DNA of 25,148 bases from assembly GCA_022837365.1 (NCBI GenBank), contig JALHHV010000023.1, forward strand, positions 1 through 25,148, read 5' to 3'. Source of the stretch: Desulfovibrio sp. GTDB lineage: Bacteria > Desulfobacterota > Desulfovibrionia > Desulfovibrionales > Desulfovibrionaceae. Made by a program: the position numbers and the translations under genes. A model generated the notes under the pieces. The model saw only the letters and a list, made by a program, of their open reading frames with translations. It was not told the DNA's origin and searched no databases. Numbering within the stretch: position 1 is the stretch's first letter; every line of letters starts with the position of its first letter. Below are positions 9,305 through 17,330 of this stretch, piece after piece.

Positions 9305-9350
9305 CCACCCGCACCGGGGGCCGACAGCGCTCCGCCCCCGGTGCGGGTGG
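9305..9350 (+). terminator. Terminator-like hairpin after fdhE1
   Basis: A perfect 17-bp inverted repeat (arms 9305-9321 and 9334-9350, containing GCACCGGGGGC and GCCCCCGGTGC) with a 12-base loop stands 55 bases after the fdhE1 stop. The T-run is weak (CTACCGTTCC), so it may need Rho or act by stem strength alone. It marks the likely end of operon 1. Confidence 0.65.
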
Positions 9351-9524
9351 CTACCGTTCCGCAGGCGATTCCGCACGCGTACGGATGCATTCGTGCCGGA
9401 ATCCGCTAGTTTGAACGCGCAACCAACCACATTTTCACCACTTCATCCTCCCGACGCAAACATATCCGCATTCCAACCAAAAATAACCGAAACAAACCGC
9501 AACAGACATCATGCCCGCCCCGCG

Positions 9525-9609
9525 CAGTGACAAAGCCTGCGCATATGCTGTATTTAACTCACCGATTTCTATTAATATTTCTTGTTTTCACCGCGAACCC
9601 TGTTATGGT
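9525..9609 (+). promoter_or_regulatory. Putative fdhA2 promoter with conserved upstream element
   Basis: An extended -10 (TG, one base, TATGGT at 9604-9609) lies at exactly the position equivalent to the fdhA1 -10. A TTGTTT (9582-9587) is a possible weak -35. The upstream element 9525-9559 shares CAGTG, CAAA, CATATGCT and TTAACT with 4286-4320. Here the core is the perfect palindrome GCATATGC (9541-9548). The transcription start would be near 9616. Confidence 0.5.
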
Positions 9610-9615
9610 GCCCCC

Positions 9616-9891
9616 AAAAGATACGATGCGAAGGTGGCATCAGGTCCATCTTCTCCGGCAGGACCGAGGGTCGTACCGGCCGCGCGAAGCCAGCAGGCCC
9701 GCGCGTCCGCCCGGAAGCCTGCGGAACCGCGACGGCGTCGATTCCCGAGCACGCCCGGCGGCATCGTGTCGTCTCCCCTCCTTCACGTGGCGGGGACGCG
9801 CGCACGGCCGCGCGCACGGATTCTGCGGATGCAGCACGAAGGTCCGCCGGACCTTTCGGACTCTGTGAGGGGCTTTAACAAGGAGTGAAAC
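9616..9891 (+). promoter_or_regulatory. Long structured 5' leader of fdhA2
   Basis: If transcription starts near 9616 the leader is about 275 bases, more than twice that of fdhA1. It contains AAGGTCC/GGACCTT (9839-9845 with 9849-9855, 3-base loop) 24 bases before the ribosome-binding site. It also contains a direct repeat of GCGCGCACGG (9798-9807, 9810-9819) and a GGTCC/GGACC pair (9643-9647, 9661-9665). A cofactor-sensing RNA is possible but I cannot match it to a known riboswitch. Confidence 0.35.
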
Positions 9892-12800
9892 ATGAAAACT
9901 ACGCGGCGGAGTTTTCTCAAGCTCATGGGCGTGAGCGTTGTCGGTCTCTCGCTCGGCCAGCTTGGGTTCGATCTTGCTGAAGCGCAGGCGTATGCCAGCA
10001 AGCTCAAGATCGAAGGCGCGAAGGAAGTGGGCAGCGTCTGTCCCTTCTGTTCCGTCTGTTGTCAGGTCATCGCCTATGTCAAGGACGGCAAGCTCGTTTC
10101 CACCGAAGGCGATCCCGACTTTCCGGTGAACGAAGGGGCGCTGTGCGCCAAGGGCGCGGCCCTTTTCTCCATGTACACCAACCCGCACCGCCTGACGAAG
10201 CCGCTGTACCGCGCTCCGCACAGCGACAAGTGGGTGGAGAAGGACTGGGAGTGGACCCTGAACCAGATCGCGCGCCGCGTTAAGGACGCCCGCGACAAGG
10301 ACATGATCCTCAAGAACGAGAAGGGTCAGACTGTCAACCGCTTCGAATCCATTTTCATGATGGGCACCTCGCACGCCTCCAACGAGGAATGCGCCGTCAT
10401 CCATCAAGCCATGCGCGGCCTGGGTGTTGTCCATATGGACCACCAGGCCCGGGTCTGACACAGTCCCACTGTTGCGGCTCTGGCAGAGTCGTTCGGTCGC
10501 GGGGCTATGACGAACCACTGGATCGATATCAAGAATACCGATGCAGTGCTCATTATCGGCAGCAATGCCGCGGAACACCATCCTGTCGCGTTCAAGTGGA
10601 TCATGCGGGCCAAGGACAACGGCGCGGCGCTCATGCACGTCGATCCCAAGTTCTCCCGCACGTCCGCCCGCTGCGACTTCCACGTGCCCCTGCGTTCGGG
10701 CACGGACATCGCCTTCCTGGGCGGCATGGTGAAGTACATCCTTGACAAGGAACTCTACTTCAAGGACTACGTCTTCAACTATACCAACGCCGCCTTCGTG
10801 GTGGGCAAGGACTACGCCTTCAACGAGGGCGTCTTCAGCGGGTACGACCCCAAGACCCGCAAGTACGACCAGTCCAAGTGGGCCTTCGAGACGGGTCCCG
10901 ACGGCGGCCCGGTCATCGACGAAACCCTGAAGAACGAACGGTGCGTCTTCAACCTGATGAAGAAGCACTACGAGCGCTACACGCTGAAGAACGTCTCCGA
11001 CGTCACCGGCGTATCCGAAGAAAACCTGCTGCGCGTGTACGAGACCTTCTGCGCCACCGGCAAGCCGGACAAGGCGGGCACCATCCTGTACGCCCTGGGC
11101 TGGACCCAGCACACCGTGGGCGTGCAGAACATCCGCACCTCCACCCTCATCCAGCTGCTGCTGGGCAACATCGGCGTCGCCGGGGGCGGCATCAACGCCC
11201 TGCGCGGCGAACCCAACGTGCAGGGTTCCACCGACCACGCGCTGCTGTACCACATCCTCCCCGGCTACAACGCCATGCCGGCGGCCCCGTGGCAGAGCCT
11301 GGCCGACTACAACAAGGCCAACACCCCCGCCAGCAAGCTGAAGAACAGCGCCAACTGGTGGAGCAACCGGCCCAAGTACGTGGCCAGCCTGCTCAAGGGC
11401 TGGTACGGCGACGCGGCCACGCCCGAGAACGACTTCTGCTACGAATACCTGCCGAAGCTCGAACCCGGCGAGGACTACTCGTACATGTACGTCATGGACA
11501 AGATGTACCATGGCAAGATCAAGGGCGGGTTCATCTTCGGGGTCAACCCGATGAACAGCTTCTCCAACACCAACAAGATGCGCGCGGCGCTGGACAAGCT
11601 GGACTGGCTGGTCTGCTCCGAACTGCACAACTCGGAAACCACGGACAACTGGCAGCGCCCCGGCGTCGATCCCAAGACCAAGAAGACCGAGGTGTTCCTG
11701 CTGCCGTCCGCCCACCGCATCGAGAAGGCGGGCACCATCAGCAACAGCGGCCGCTGGCTGCAATGGTTCGACAAGGCGGTGGAGCCAAGCGGACAGGCCC
11801 GCCACTTCGCCGACGTCTTCGTGCCGCTGGTCAACAAGATCCGCGACCTGTACCGCAAGGAAGGCGGCACCCTTCCCGATCCCCTGCTGAAGATGCACTG
11901 GACCGAAAAGTTCGACGCCGAGGAATGGACCCGCCGCATCAACGGCTTCTTCTGGGCCGACACCAAGATCGGCGACAAGGAATACAAGCGCGGCCAGCTG
12001 GTGCCCGCCTTCGCCCAGTTGAAGGACGACGGCACCACCTCGTCGCTGAACTGGGTCTACGCGGGCAGCTACACCGAGGAAGACGGCAACAAGTCCAAGC
12101 GGCGCAACGCCAGCCAGACGCCCATGCAGGCCAACATCGGCCTGTTCCCCAACTGGTCGTGGTGCTGGCCGGTGAACCGGCGCATCCTGTACAACCGCGC
12201 CTCGGTGGACCTGAACGGCAAGCCCTTCAATCCCAAGAAGGCCGTCATCGAGTGGGACGGCAGCAAGTGGATCGGCGACGTGCCGGACGGCCCGTGGCCG
12301 CCCATGGCCGACAAGGAAAAGGGCAAGCTGCCCTTCATCATGACCAAGGACGGCTACGCCCAGTTCTACGGCACCGGCCGTGTGGACGGTCCCTTCCCCG
12401 AGCACTACGAACCCGCGGAAACCCCGCTCGCCAGCCATCCGTTCTCCAAGCAGCTGTCGAGCCCGGTGTACAAGTTCCACACCTCGGACATGGACCAGAT
12501 GGCCAAGGCGGCCGACCCCGACTACCCGTACGTGCTCACCACCTACAGCCTGACGGAACACTGGTGCGGCGGCGGCGAAACGCGCAATGTGCCCAACCTG
12601 CTGGAAACCGAGCCTCAGCTCTACATCGAGATGAGCCACGAGCTGGCCAAGGAAAAGGGCATCAACAACGGCGACGGCGTGATCGTGGAAAGCGCGCGCG
12701 GGCGCGTGGAGGCCATAGCCATGGTCACCGTGCGCATCCGGCCCTTCACGGTCATGGGCAAGACGGTGCATCTCGTGGGCATGCCTTTCGCCTACGGCTG

Positions 12801-12933
12801 GACCACGCCCAAGTGCGGTGACTCCACCAACCGCCTTACCGTCGGCGCGTACGACCCCAACACCACCATTCCCGAAAGCAAGGCTTGCCTCGTCAACTTG
12901 CGCAAGGCCGACAAGCTGACCGAAATAGCCTAA
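9892..12933 (+). CDS. fdhA: Formate dehydrogenase alpha subunit 2, selenocysteine-containing, Tat-exported
   Basis: A second bis-MGD formate dehydrogenase catalytic subunit, 1013 residues, clearly paralogous to the product at 4487. ATG 9892 follows AAGGAG (9880-9885). A twin-arginine signal (TTRRSFLK) starts the protein. [4Fe-4S] ligands are C50, C53, C57 and C85. The in-frame TGA at 10456-10458 encodes Sec189 in the context HQARV-U-HSPTV, and translation resumes in the same frame with AESFGRGAMTNHWID. The C-terminal dinucleotide-binding domain is complete (TAA 12931-12933). Downstream genes match the Desulfovibrio three-subunit type (alpha, beta, FdhE, cytochrome c3), known as FdhABC3. This enzyme therefore probably works with its own cytochrome. 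A strong 13-bp hairpin separates it from fdhB2. A call that ends at 10458 would be wrong. Confidence 0.96.
10456..10496 (+). promoter_or_regulatory. Selenocysteine UGA codon and SECIS hairpin of fdhA2
   Basis: The TGA at 10456-10458 is followed by an upper stem 10475-10481 with 10485-10491, loop GGC (10482-10484), identical to fdhA1. The lower stem (10469-10471 with 10494-10496) has a C-to-T change that keeps pairing as G-U. This is consistent with selection on RNA structure. Confidence 0.8.
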
Positions 12934-12940
12934 CCAGAGC

Positions 12941-12969
12941 CGGGCGCGCCCCGTTGCGGGGCGCGCCCG
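12941..12969 (+). other. Strong stem-loop between fdhA2 and fdhB2
   Basis: A perfect 13-bp inverted repeat (12941-12953 with 12957-12969, loop TTG) starts seven bases after the fdhA2 stop and ends four bases before the fdhB2 AAGGAG ribosome-binding site. No T-run follows. It probably stabilises the fdhA2 transcript or tunes fdhB2 translation; the fdhA1-fdhB1 junction has no counterpart. Confidence 0.5.
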
Positions 12970-12984
12970 TCAAGGAGCACTACG

Positions 12985-13627
12985 ATGCCCAAGGCATTTT
13001 TAGTTGATACGACCCGATGCACGGCGTGTCGCGGCTGTCAGCTGGCCTGCAAGGAATGGCACGACCTGCCGGCCAACGAGACCAAGCAGCGCGGTTCGCA
13101 CCAGAACCCGCCGGACCTCAACCCCAACAACCTCAAGATCGTCCGCTTCAACGAGCGGCTGACCAAGGAAGGCGTTGTGGTCTGGAACTTCTTCCCCGAC
13201 CAGTGCCGCCACTGCGTGACGCCCGTGTGCGTGGACGTGGCGGACATGGCCCTGCCCGGCGCCATGATCAAGGACAAGAAGACCGGCGCCGTGCTGGCCA
13301 CCGAAAAGTCGGCCAAGCTCAGCCCGGCCGACGCCAAGGCCGTGGCCGAAGCCTGTCCGTACAACATCCCCCGCATCGACCCCAAGACCAAGCGCATCAC
13401 CAAGTGCGACATGTGCTTCGACCGCGTGTCCGCGGGCATGCAGCCCATCTGCGTGAAGACCTGCCCCACCGGCACCATGGTCTTCGGCGAGCGCGACGCA
13501 GAAGCGCCTCGCGGTGGCCAAGGAACGCTTCCCCAAGGCCCATCTGGTCGATATGGAGGACGTGAGCGTCATCTACCTGCTGGCGGAAGAAAAGGAACAC
13601 TACTACGAGTACGCCGGTTTCATGTAG
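12985..13627 (+). CDS. fdhB: Formate dehydrogenase beta subunit 2, frameshifted near the C-terminus
   Basis: Paralogue of the product at 7536. ATG 12985 follows AAGGAG. All twelve cluster cysteines are present before the defect: CTACRGCQLAC, CRHCVTPVC, C in EACPYN, CDMC and CVKTCPTG. After FGERDA the frame is lost at about 13499. The expected tail (QKRLAVAKERFPKAHLVD and onward to YYEYAGFM, TAG 13625-13627) is intact in the next frame. Compared with fdhB1, which has AMLAEA at this point, only one base remains between the GAC codon and CAG, so 17 bases appear to be missing. Uncorrected, the frame runs to 14052 with an unrelated tail. The three clusters could still form, but the C-terminal segment that packs on the alpha subunit would be lost. 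It could be a real mutation or an assembly error. Confidence 0.85.
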
Positions 13628-13668
13628 CAGCTACGCGGGCGCCCCGTGCGCCGCTTTCACCCTCTGAT

Positions 13669-13684
13669 GGGGGCTCCGGCCCCC
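13669..13684 (+). other. Short GC hairpin between fdhB2 and fdhE2
   Basis: GGGGGC (13669-13674) and GCCCCC (13679-13684) form a six-pair stem with a TCCG tetraloop, about 10 bases before the GGAG site of fdhE2. It may affect fdhE2 translation initiation or mRNA processing. Confidence 0.35.
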
Positions 13685-13702
13685 GGTTCTCGTGGAGCAT
13701 TC

Positions 13703-14644
13703 ATGGCCGCCAAACGCCAAAGTGTCGCGGAAACGCTGGCAGATGTCACTTCCCGCCGTCCTGTCCTCGAACCCGTGCTGCGGGCCTTCGAACCACTGCT
13801 CTCGGCCGGCCACGCGCTGGCCGGGAAACTCGCGGACCCGGTGCGCGAGGCGGGCCTGCGCTTGCCGGAACTGCAATGGGACCGCGCCCAGCAGGGGGTA
13901 TCCCTGCTGGCGGGGGTTTCCCTGACCGGCATCGCCGGGCCCATGCGCCAGGCGGCGGAAGAACTGCTGCCGCTCCTGACCACCATAGAGGCGGTGGCTC
14001 CCCACGCGGATTCGCTGCGGGCGTTCTTCCTGCGTCCGGTGGAGGCCGATGACAGCCGCGACGCCCTGGCCGAGGCCGTGGTGGCGGGCAGGTCCATCGA
14101 ATCCATCGCCCGCGACGGCGGCGTGGAGCCGGACGTGCTTGCGTTCGTCACCGGCTTCGTGGTGTCTCCGGTGCTGCACGCCATGGTTGCCGCCGCCGTG
14201 CCCGAAGAAGGGGATGCCCCCTGGGACACGGGCGGAGCATGGCAGCAGGGCTACTGCCCGGTGTGCGGCGCCTTTCCCACCATCGCCTGGCTGGACAAGC
14301 CCATTCTGGACGACAAGAACGCCTACCTGGCCGGTGGCGGCGGCAAGAAGCACCTGCATTGCTCCATGTGCGGCGCCGCCTGGAAGTTCCTGCGGGGGGC
14401 CTGCCCCTCGTGCGGAAAGGAGGTCAGCGGCACCATGGAAATGCTGCGCGAGACCGAGGCCGCCCGTGGCGAACGGCTGGACTGGTGCACCAAGTGCAAC
14501 ACCTATTGTCCCACCGTCGACCTGCGGGAACGCGAGGCCGTCCCCAACCTGGACGCCCTGGCGCTGGGCATGATGCATCTGGACATGGTGGCGGCGCGCA
14601 AGAAGTTGCGCCCGCTCAGACCATCCTTCTGGAATATGTATTGA
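13703..14644 (+). CDS. fdhE: FdhE-family formate dehydrogenase maturation protein 2
   Basis: A 313-residue accessory protein for the second formate dehydrogenase. CxxC knuckles occur as CPVCG (from residue 185), CSMCG, CPSCG and CTKC, and the end shows LALGMMHLDMVAARK, as in the FdhE at 8284. Outside these motifs the two FdhE proteins are quite different, which suggests each is matched to its own alpha subunit. I chose ATG 13703 because GGAG lies five bases upstream; the frame is open back to a GTG at 13646, but that segment looks non-coding. The cytochrome c3 gene follows after 14 bases. Confidence 0.9.
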   Translation: MAAKRQSVAETLADVTSRRPVLEPVLRAFEPLLSAGHALAGKLADPVREAGLRLPELQWDRAQQGVSLLAGVSLTGIAGPMRQAAEELLPLLTTIEAVAPHADSLRAFFLRPVEADDSRDALAEAVVAGRSIESIARDGGVEPDVLAFVTGFVVSPVLHAMVAAAVPEEGDAPWDTGGAWQQGYCPVCGAFPTIAWLDKPILDDKNAYLAGGGGKKHLHCSMCGAAWKFLRGACPSCGKEVSGTMEMLRETEAARGERLDWCTKCNTYCPTVDLREREAVPNLDALALGMMHLDMVAARKKLRPLRPSFWNMY

Positions 14645-14658
14645 ACAGGAGCACCTTG

Positions 14659-15093
14659 ATGAAATACCTGGTCATCTCCCTGTTTGCAGTGACCTTGCTC
14701 GTGGCCGGGGCGGCCCTGGCGGCCGACGCCGGGGATGCCGCCAAGGCCCCTAAGAAGGCCATCGAACTGAAGCACGGCACCTCCAAGCGAATGCACGTGA
14801 TGTTCAACCACGCGACCCACAAGGACGTGGCGTGCGAGCAGTGTCACCATGACACGCCGGACCCCGCGAAACCGTACGTCTCGTGCACCAACGACGACTG
14901 CCACGCCACCCCCGGCCCGCGCGAACGCGACACCATGAGCATGTTCGTGGCCTACCACGCCAAGGACACCGACCGCTCCTGCTACGGCTGTCACAAGCAG
15001 ATGGCCAAGGACCACCCCGAATTCTCGGGTTGCCGTCCCTGCCACATGAGCCCGCAAGCCAAGAAGGACGCTGCGGCCGCCAAGAAGAAGTAG
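14659..15093 (+). CDS. Tetraheme cytochrome c3, periplasmic, associated with formate dehydrogenase 2
   Basis: A 144-residue exported multiheme cytochrome. The signal peptide (MKYLVISLFAVTLLVAGAALA) ends near residue 21. Four c-type heme sites follow: CEQCH, CTNDDCH (four residues between the cysteines), CYGCH and CRPCH. The second site with its longer spacing is typical of cytochrome c3, while the fourth is the short type here. Additional histidines (MFNHATH, the CHH at heme 1, AYHAKD) can provide the second axial ligands. The C-terminus is Lys/Ala-rich. AGGAG precedes ATG 14659. As the last gene of operon 2 it fits the third subunit of an FdhABC3 enzyme, accepting electrons from the beta subunit. 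Confidence 0.93.
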   Translation: MKYLVISLFAVTLLVAGAALAADAGDAAKAPKKAIELKHGTSKRMHVMFNHATHKDVACEQCHHDTPDPAKPYVSCTNDDCHATPGPRERDTMSMFVAYHAKDTDRSCYGCHKQMAKDHPEFSGCRPCHMSPQAKKDAAAAKKK

Positions 15094-15426
15094 TATCGCG
15101 GCCACGGCCTACTGCCCGGACACTGCCCGGACACTGCCCACCAGCGCCGGCCGGCCATCCGGTCGGCGCTTTCCGTGGGCTTCGGGACCGGCGGCGCGCC
15201 GCCGCGCGGGGTTCATCCCCCGCCGACGGCTCGCGCGGATGCAATCGAATGGACCGGCCGCGTGCCGGTTTTCATCGGCCCGCGATTATGTCATGATGAA
15301 CAGGTATGCTCGGGTCAACACATACCCCGTGCAGTCACGCAAACCGCGCCGGGCGTGATCATTCCGGTGATATTTCCGGAGCATGCCCCCAGCCGTAGCC
15401 GCTTCACACCTACACGGAACACGCGC
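15094..15426 (+). other. Intergenic region between cytochrome c3 and the ModE-like gene
   Basis: About 330 bases without a gene. It contains a terminator-like hairpin (15143-15170), an inverted repeat GGTATG/CATACC (15303-15308 and 15321-15326) that could be an operator, and paired TTCCGG motifs near 15363-15380. ACTGCCCGGAC is repeated in tandem near 15110-15135. No clear -35/-10 pair was found. Confidence 0.5.
15143..15175 (+). terminator. Terminator-like hairpin after the cytochrome c3 gene
   Basis: A 12-pair stem (15143-15154 with 15159-15170, one G-U) with a CCAT loop is followed by TTTCC. It lies 50 bases after the cytochrome stop and probably ends operon 2. Confidence 0.6.
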
Positions 15427-15831
15427 ATGACCACCCCTCCCCTCCGCTCCGCACCCGCCCCCCGTCCCACCGTCCGCCTGCACCTGTGGCTGGAGGAGGA
15501 CGGCGAAATGGTCTTCGGCATGGGCCGGGCCATGCTGCTGCTGGCCATCGACGAGCACGGCTCGCTGAAGAAGGCGGCCGAGGCGCTGGGCATGTCGTAC
15601 CGCGCCGCGTGGGGCAAGCTGAAGCAGACCGAGACCGCCCTTGGCCTGCGCCTGGTGGAGAAGGCGGGCAGCAACCGCGAGGGATACCGCCTGACCACCG
15701 TCGGACGCGAGGCCATGGACCGCTTTCGCGCGTGGTTCGCCACCGTGGAGCGCTGCGCCGTGGAAAGCGCCGCCACCGTGCTGCCCTGGCCGGTGCGCCA
15801 GTTCGAGGACAAGGTCCGCGACGGCGAATAG
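15427..15831 (+). CDS. ModE-type winged-helix regulator, DNA-binding domain only
   Basis: A 134-residue protein matching the N-terminal domain of ModE-family regulators, which control molybdate or tungstate genes. After a Pro-rich start, the region VRLHLWLEEDGEMVFGMG leads into a LysR-like helix-turn-helix (SLKKAAEALGMSYRAAWGKL) and the family's wing segment (EKAGSNREGYRLTTVG). The C-terminal molybdate-binding TOBE domains of full ModE (about 260 residues) are absent, so it either senses metal through a partner or does not bind it. Its position directly after two Mo/W formate dehydrogenase operons makes these, and mop, its likely targets; this is inferred. ATG 15427 lacks a strong ribosome-binding site. 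A GGTATG/CATACC inverted repeat upstream may serve autoregulation. Confidence 0.82.
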   Translation: MTTPPLRSAPAPRPTVRLHLWLEEDGEMVFGMGRAMLLLAIDEHGSLKKAAEALGMSYRAAWGKLKQTETALGLRLVEKAGSNREGYRLTTVGREAMDRFRAWFATVERCAVESAATVLPWPVRQFEDKVRDGE

Positions 15832-15977
15832 CCGCCGGTCTTACCCTCCCTGGCTTCTCCCCGGCCGCCCCCGTTCCCTTCCCGCCCGCCGCCGCATCTC
15901 CCCGGCGCCTCCTTCCCCCGGCCTGCCAAGCTGCCGGACTTGACGATGCCCCCTTGCTGTCGCACCTAAAGGAAACG

Positions 15978-15994
15978 GCCCGGCAATGCCGGGC
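15978..15994 (+). other. Hairpin upstream of the DUF697-like gene
   Basis: GCCCGGC (15978-15984) and GCCGGGC (15988-15994) form a seven-pair stem with loop AAT. It lies between the ModE-like gene and the next gene, without a T-run. Weak terminator or leader structure; the role is uncertain. Confidence 0.3.
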
Positions 15995-16073
15995 GCGGAC
16001 CCGCCCCCATCGCACGGCGGCGGGCCTGCCGTTCCCGGCCCTTCGCGCCGCACGTTACCCGCCAAGGAGTCCC

Positions 16074-17330
16074 ATGCACCAGCTTGTCCCCCGCGCCCTG
16101 TTTCTGCTCGTGGCGGCACTGTGCGCGAGCCTGTTCGTGTTCATCGGCGGCCAGGTGCTGACCCTGTCCGACATGGCCGCGCGCATCCACCCGTTGCTGG
16201 GCCAGGCGGTGTTCTGGGGCGGCATGGCCGCCTACCTCGCCGCGCTGGGCTGGCTGGCGGCCAGTTGGTTCCTGCGGCCCCGTCCGCTGGCGCAGCCGCA
16301 GAACCCTACGCCCGAAGAACTGCGCGGCTATCTGCACCGTCTCACCGCGCGGCTGCGGGCCAACCCGCACCTGCGCGAAGGCGGCATGGCCCATCCGATG
16401 ACCGACGCCGCGGACATGGCCGCAGCCGCCCCCCGTACGCCCGGCTTGCCCGGCGCAACCGACGGGGTGGCCGAAGCCGCCGCCCTGCTGCGTTTGCTGG
16501 ACGCCGCCGCCCTGCGCGAAACCAAGCGCACCGCCTCGCGCATCTTCCTGTCCACGGCCGTGGCCCGCAACGGCAGGCTGGATACGCTCATCGTGCTGGT
16601 GCTGCTGGCGCGGCTGGTGTGGCGCGTCTCATCCATCTACGACCAGCGGCCCCACCCGCGCGACATGGTGCGCCTGTACATCAACGTGGCGGGCACGGCC
16701 CTGGCGGCGGGCGCGCTGGAAGAGGCGGGGCTGGAGGAACACATCCACGCCCTGCTCGGCCCGCTGCTCACGGCCTCGCCGCTGGCCTCGGTGCCGGGGG
16801 CCTCGCACGTGGGCACCCTGCTGGCTGCCGCCCTGGTGGACGGCTCCGCCAATGCCCTGCTGGCCCTGCGGGTGGGCATCGTCACCCGCAACATGCTCTC
16901 GCCCGTGCTGCCCGGCTGCCCGGCGCGGCAGAATCCCTACCGCGAATCGGCGGCCCTTCTGGGACGCATGACCGCCGGGCTGGTGCGCGCCGTGACCAAG
17001 GCCGCCGTGGGCGGCGTGGCCTCGGGCATCCGGTCGGGCCTGGAGGGCACCGCCCGACGCACCGCCGACGCGGTGCGCAAGGGCGCGCGCGCCACCGCGC
17101 ACGGAGTGGGCGACGTGGTTCACCGTGCGGGCGACATGGCCACATCCGTGGCCCGGGCCATGCCCTTCCGGGCAGACGCCCCGCAAGGCCGGAACGGGGC
17201 TCCACACGGACAAGACGAGGTCAATGACGGCGATGATGTCATACTCGCCGCACCGGGGGACACGTCCAAGTCTTCCCGCCCCGCGCGCATTCCCAACCCC
17301 CTGCGCCTGTTCCGCAAGAAAGACAGCTGA
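16074..17330 (+). CDS. DUF697/YcjF-like membrane protein
   Basis: A 418-residue protein of unknown function. Two hydrophobic segments near the N-terminus (ALFLLVAALCASLFVFIGG and a second near residues 45-65) should anchor it in the inner membrane. A central region (ETKRTASRIFLSTAVARNG followed by LDTLIVLVLLARLVWRVSSI) leads into alternating hydrophobic segments that resemble the DUF697 domain of YcjF-type proteins. The C-terminal 100 residues are polar, with Ala/Arg-rich helices and a basic end (NPLRLFRKKDS). AAGGAG lies four bases before ATG 16074, which is preferred over upstream in-frame codons lacking conserved sequence. No functional link to the formate dehydrogenases is visible. The family assignment is from memory of its pattern. 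Confidence 0.75.
   Translation: MHQLVPRALFLLVAALCASLFVFIGGQVLTLSDMAARIHPLLGQAVFWGGMAAYLAALGWLAASWFLRPRPLAQPQNPTPEELRGYLHRLTARLRANPHLREGGMAHPMTDAADMAAAAPRTPGLPGATDGVAEAAALLRLLDAAALRETKRTASRIFLSTAVARNGRLDTLIVLVLLARLVWRVSSIYDQRPHPRDMVRLYINVAGTALAAGALEEAGLEEHIHALLGPLLTASPLASVPGASHVGTLLAAALVDGSANALLALRVGIVTRNMLSPVLPGCPARQNPYRESAALLGRMTAGLVRAVTKAAVGGVASGIRSGLEGTARRTADAVRKGARATAHGVGDVVHRAGDMATSVARAMPFRADAPQGRNGAPHGQDEVNDGDDVILAAPGDTSKSSRPARIPNPLRLFRKKDS

Larger units (their letters stand above)
9250..9891 (+). other. Intergenic region between operon 1 and fdhA2
   Basis: About 640 bases without a convincing gene. In order it holds a terminator-like hairpin (9305-9350), a second imperfect hairpin (9367-9403, 11 pairs with a one-base bulge), an AT-rich stretch, the fdhA2 promoter with its upstream element (9525-9609), and a GC-rich leader of about 275 bases with several inverted repeats. 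Confidence 0.6.

Noticed and set aside
9640..12771. Minus-strand open frame of over 1000 codons opposite fdhA2
   Set aside because: It is a shadow of the alpha subunit gene: no ribosome-binding site, no recognisable family, and composition typical of reversed coding DNA.
13646..13702. GTG at 13646 as the fdhE2 start
   Set aside because: It has no good ribosome-binding site, the added residues are not conserved, and the segment contains an intercistronic hairpin.
12985..14052. A 355-residue beta subunit with a novel C-terminal domain
   Set aside because: The tail after residue 172 is the out-of-frame reading of the normal beta subunit end and of fdhE2, whose true frames are conserved.
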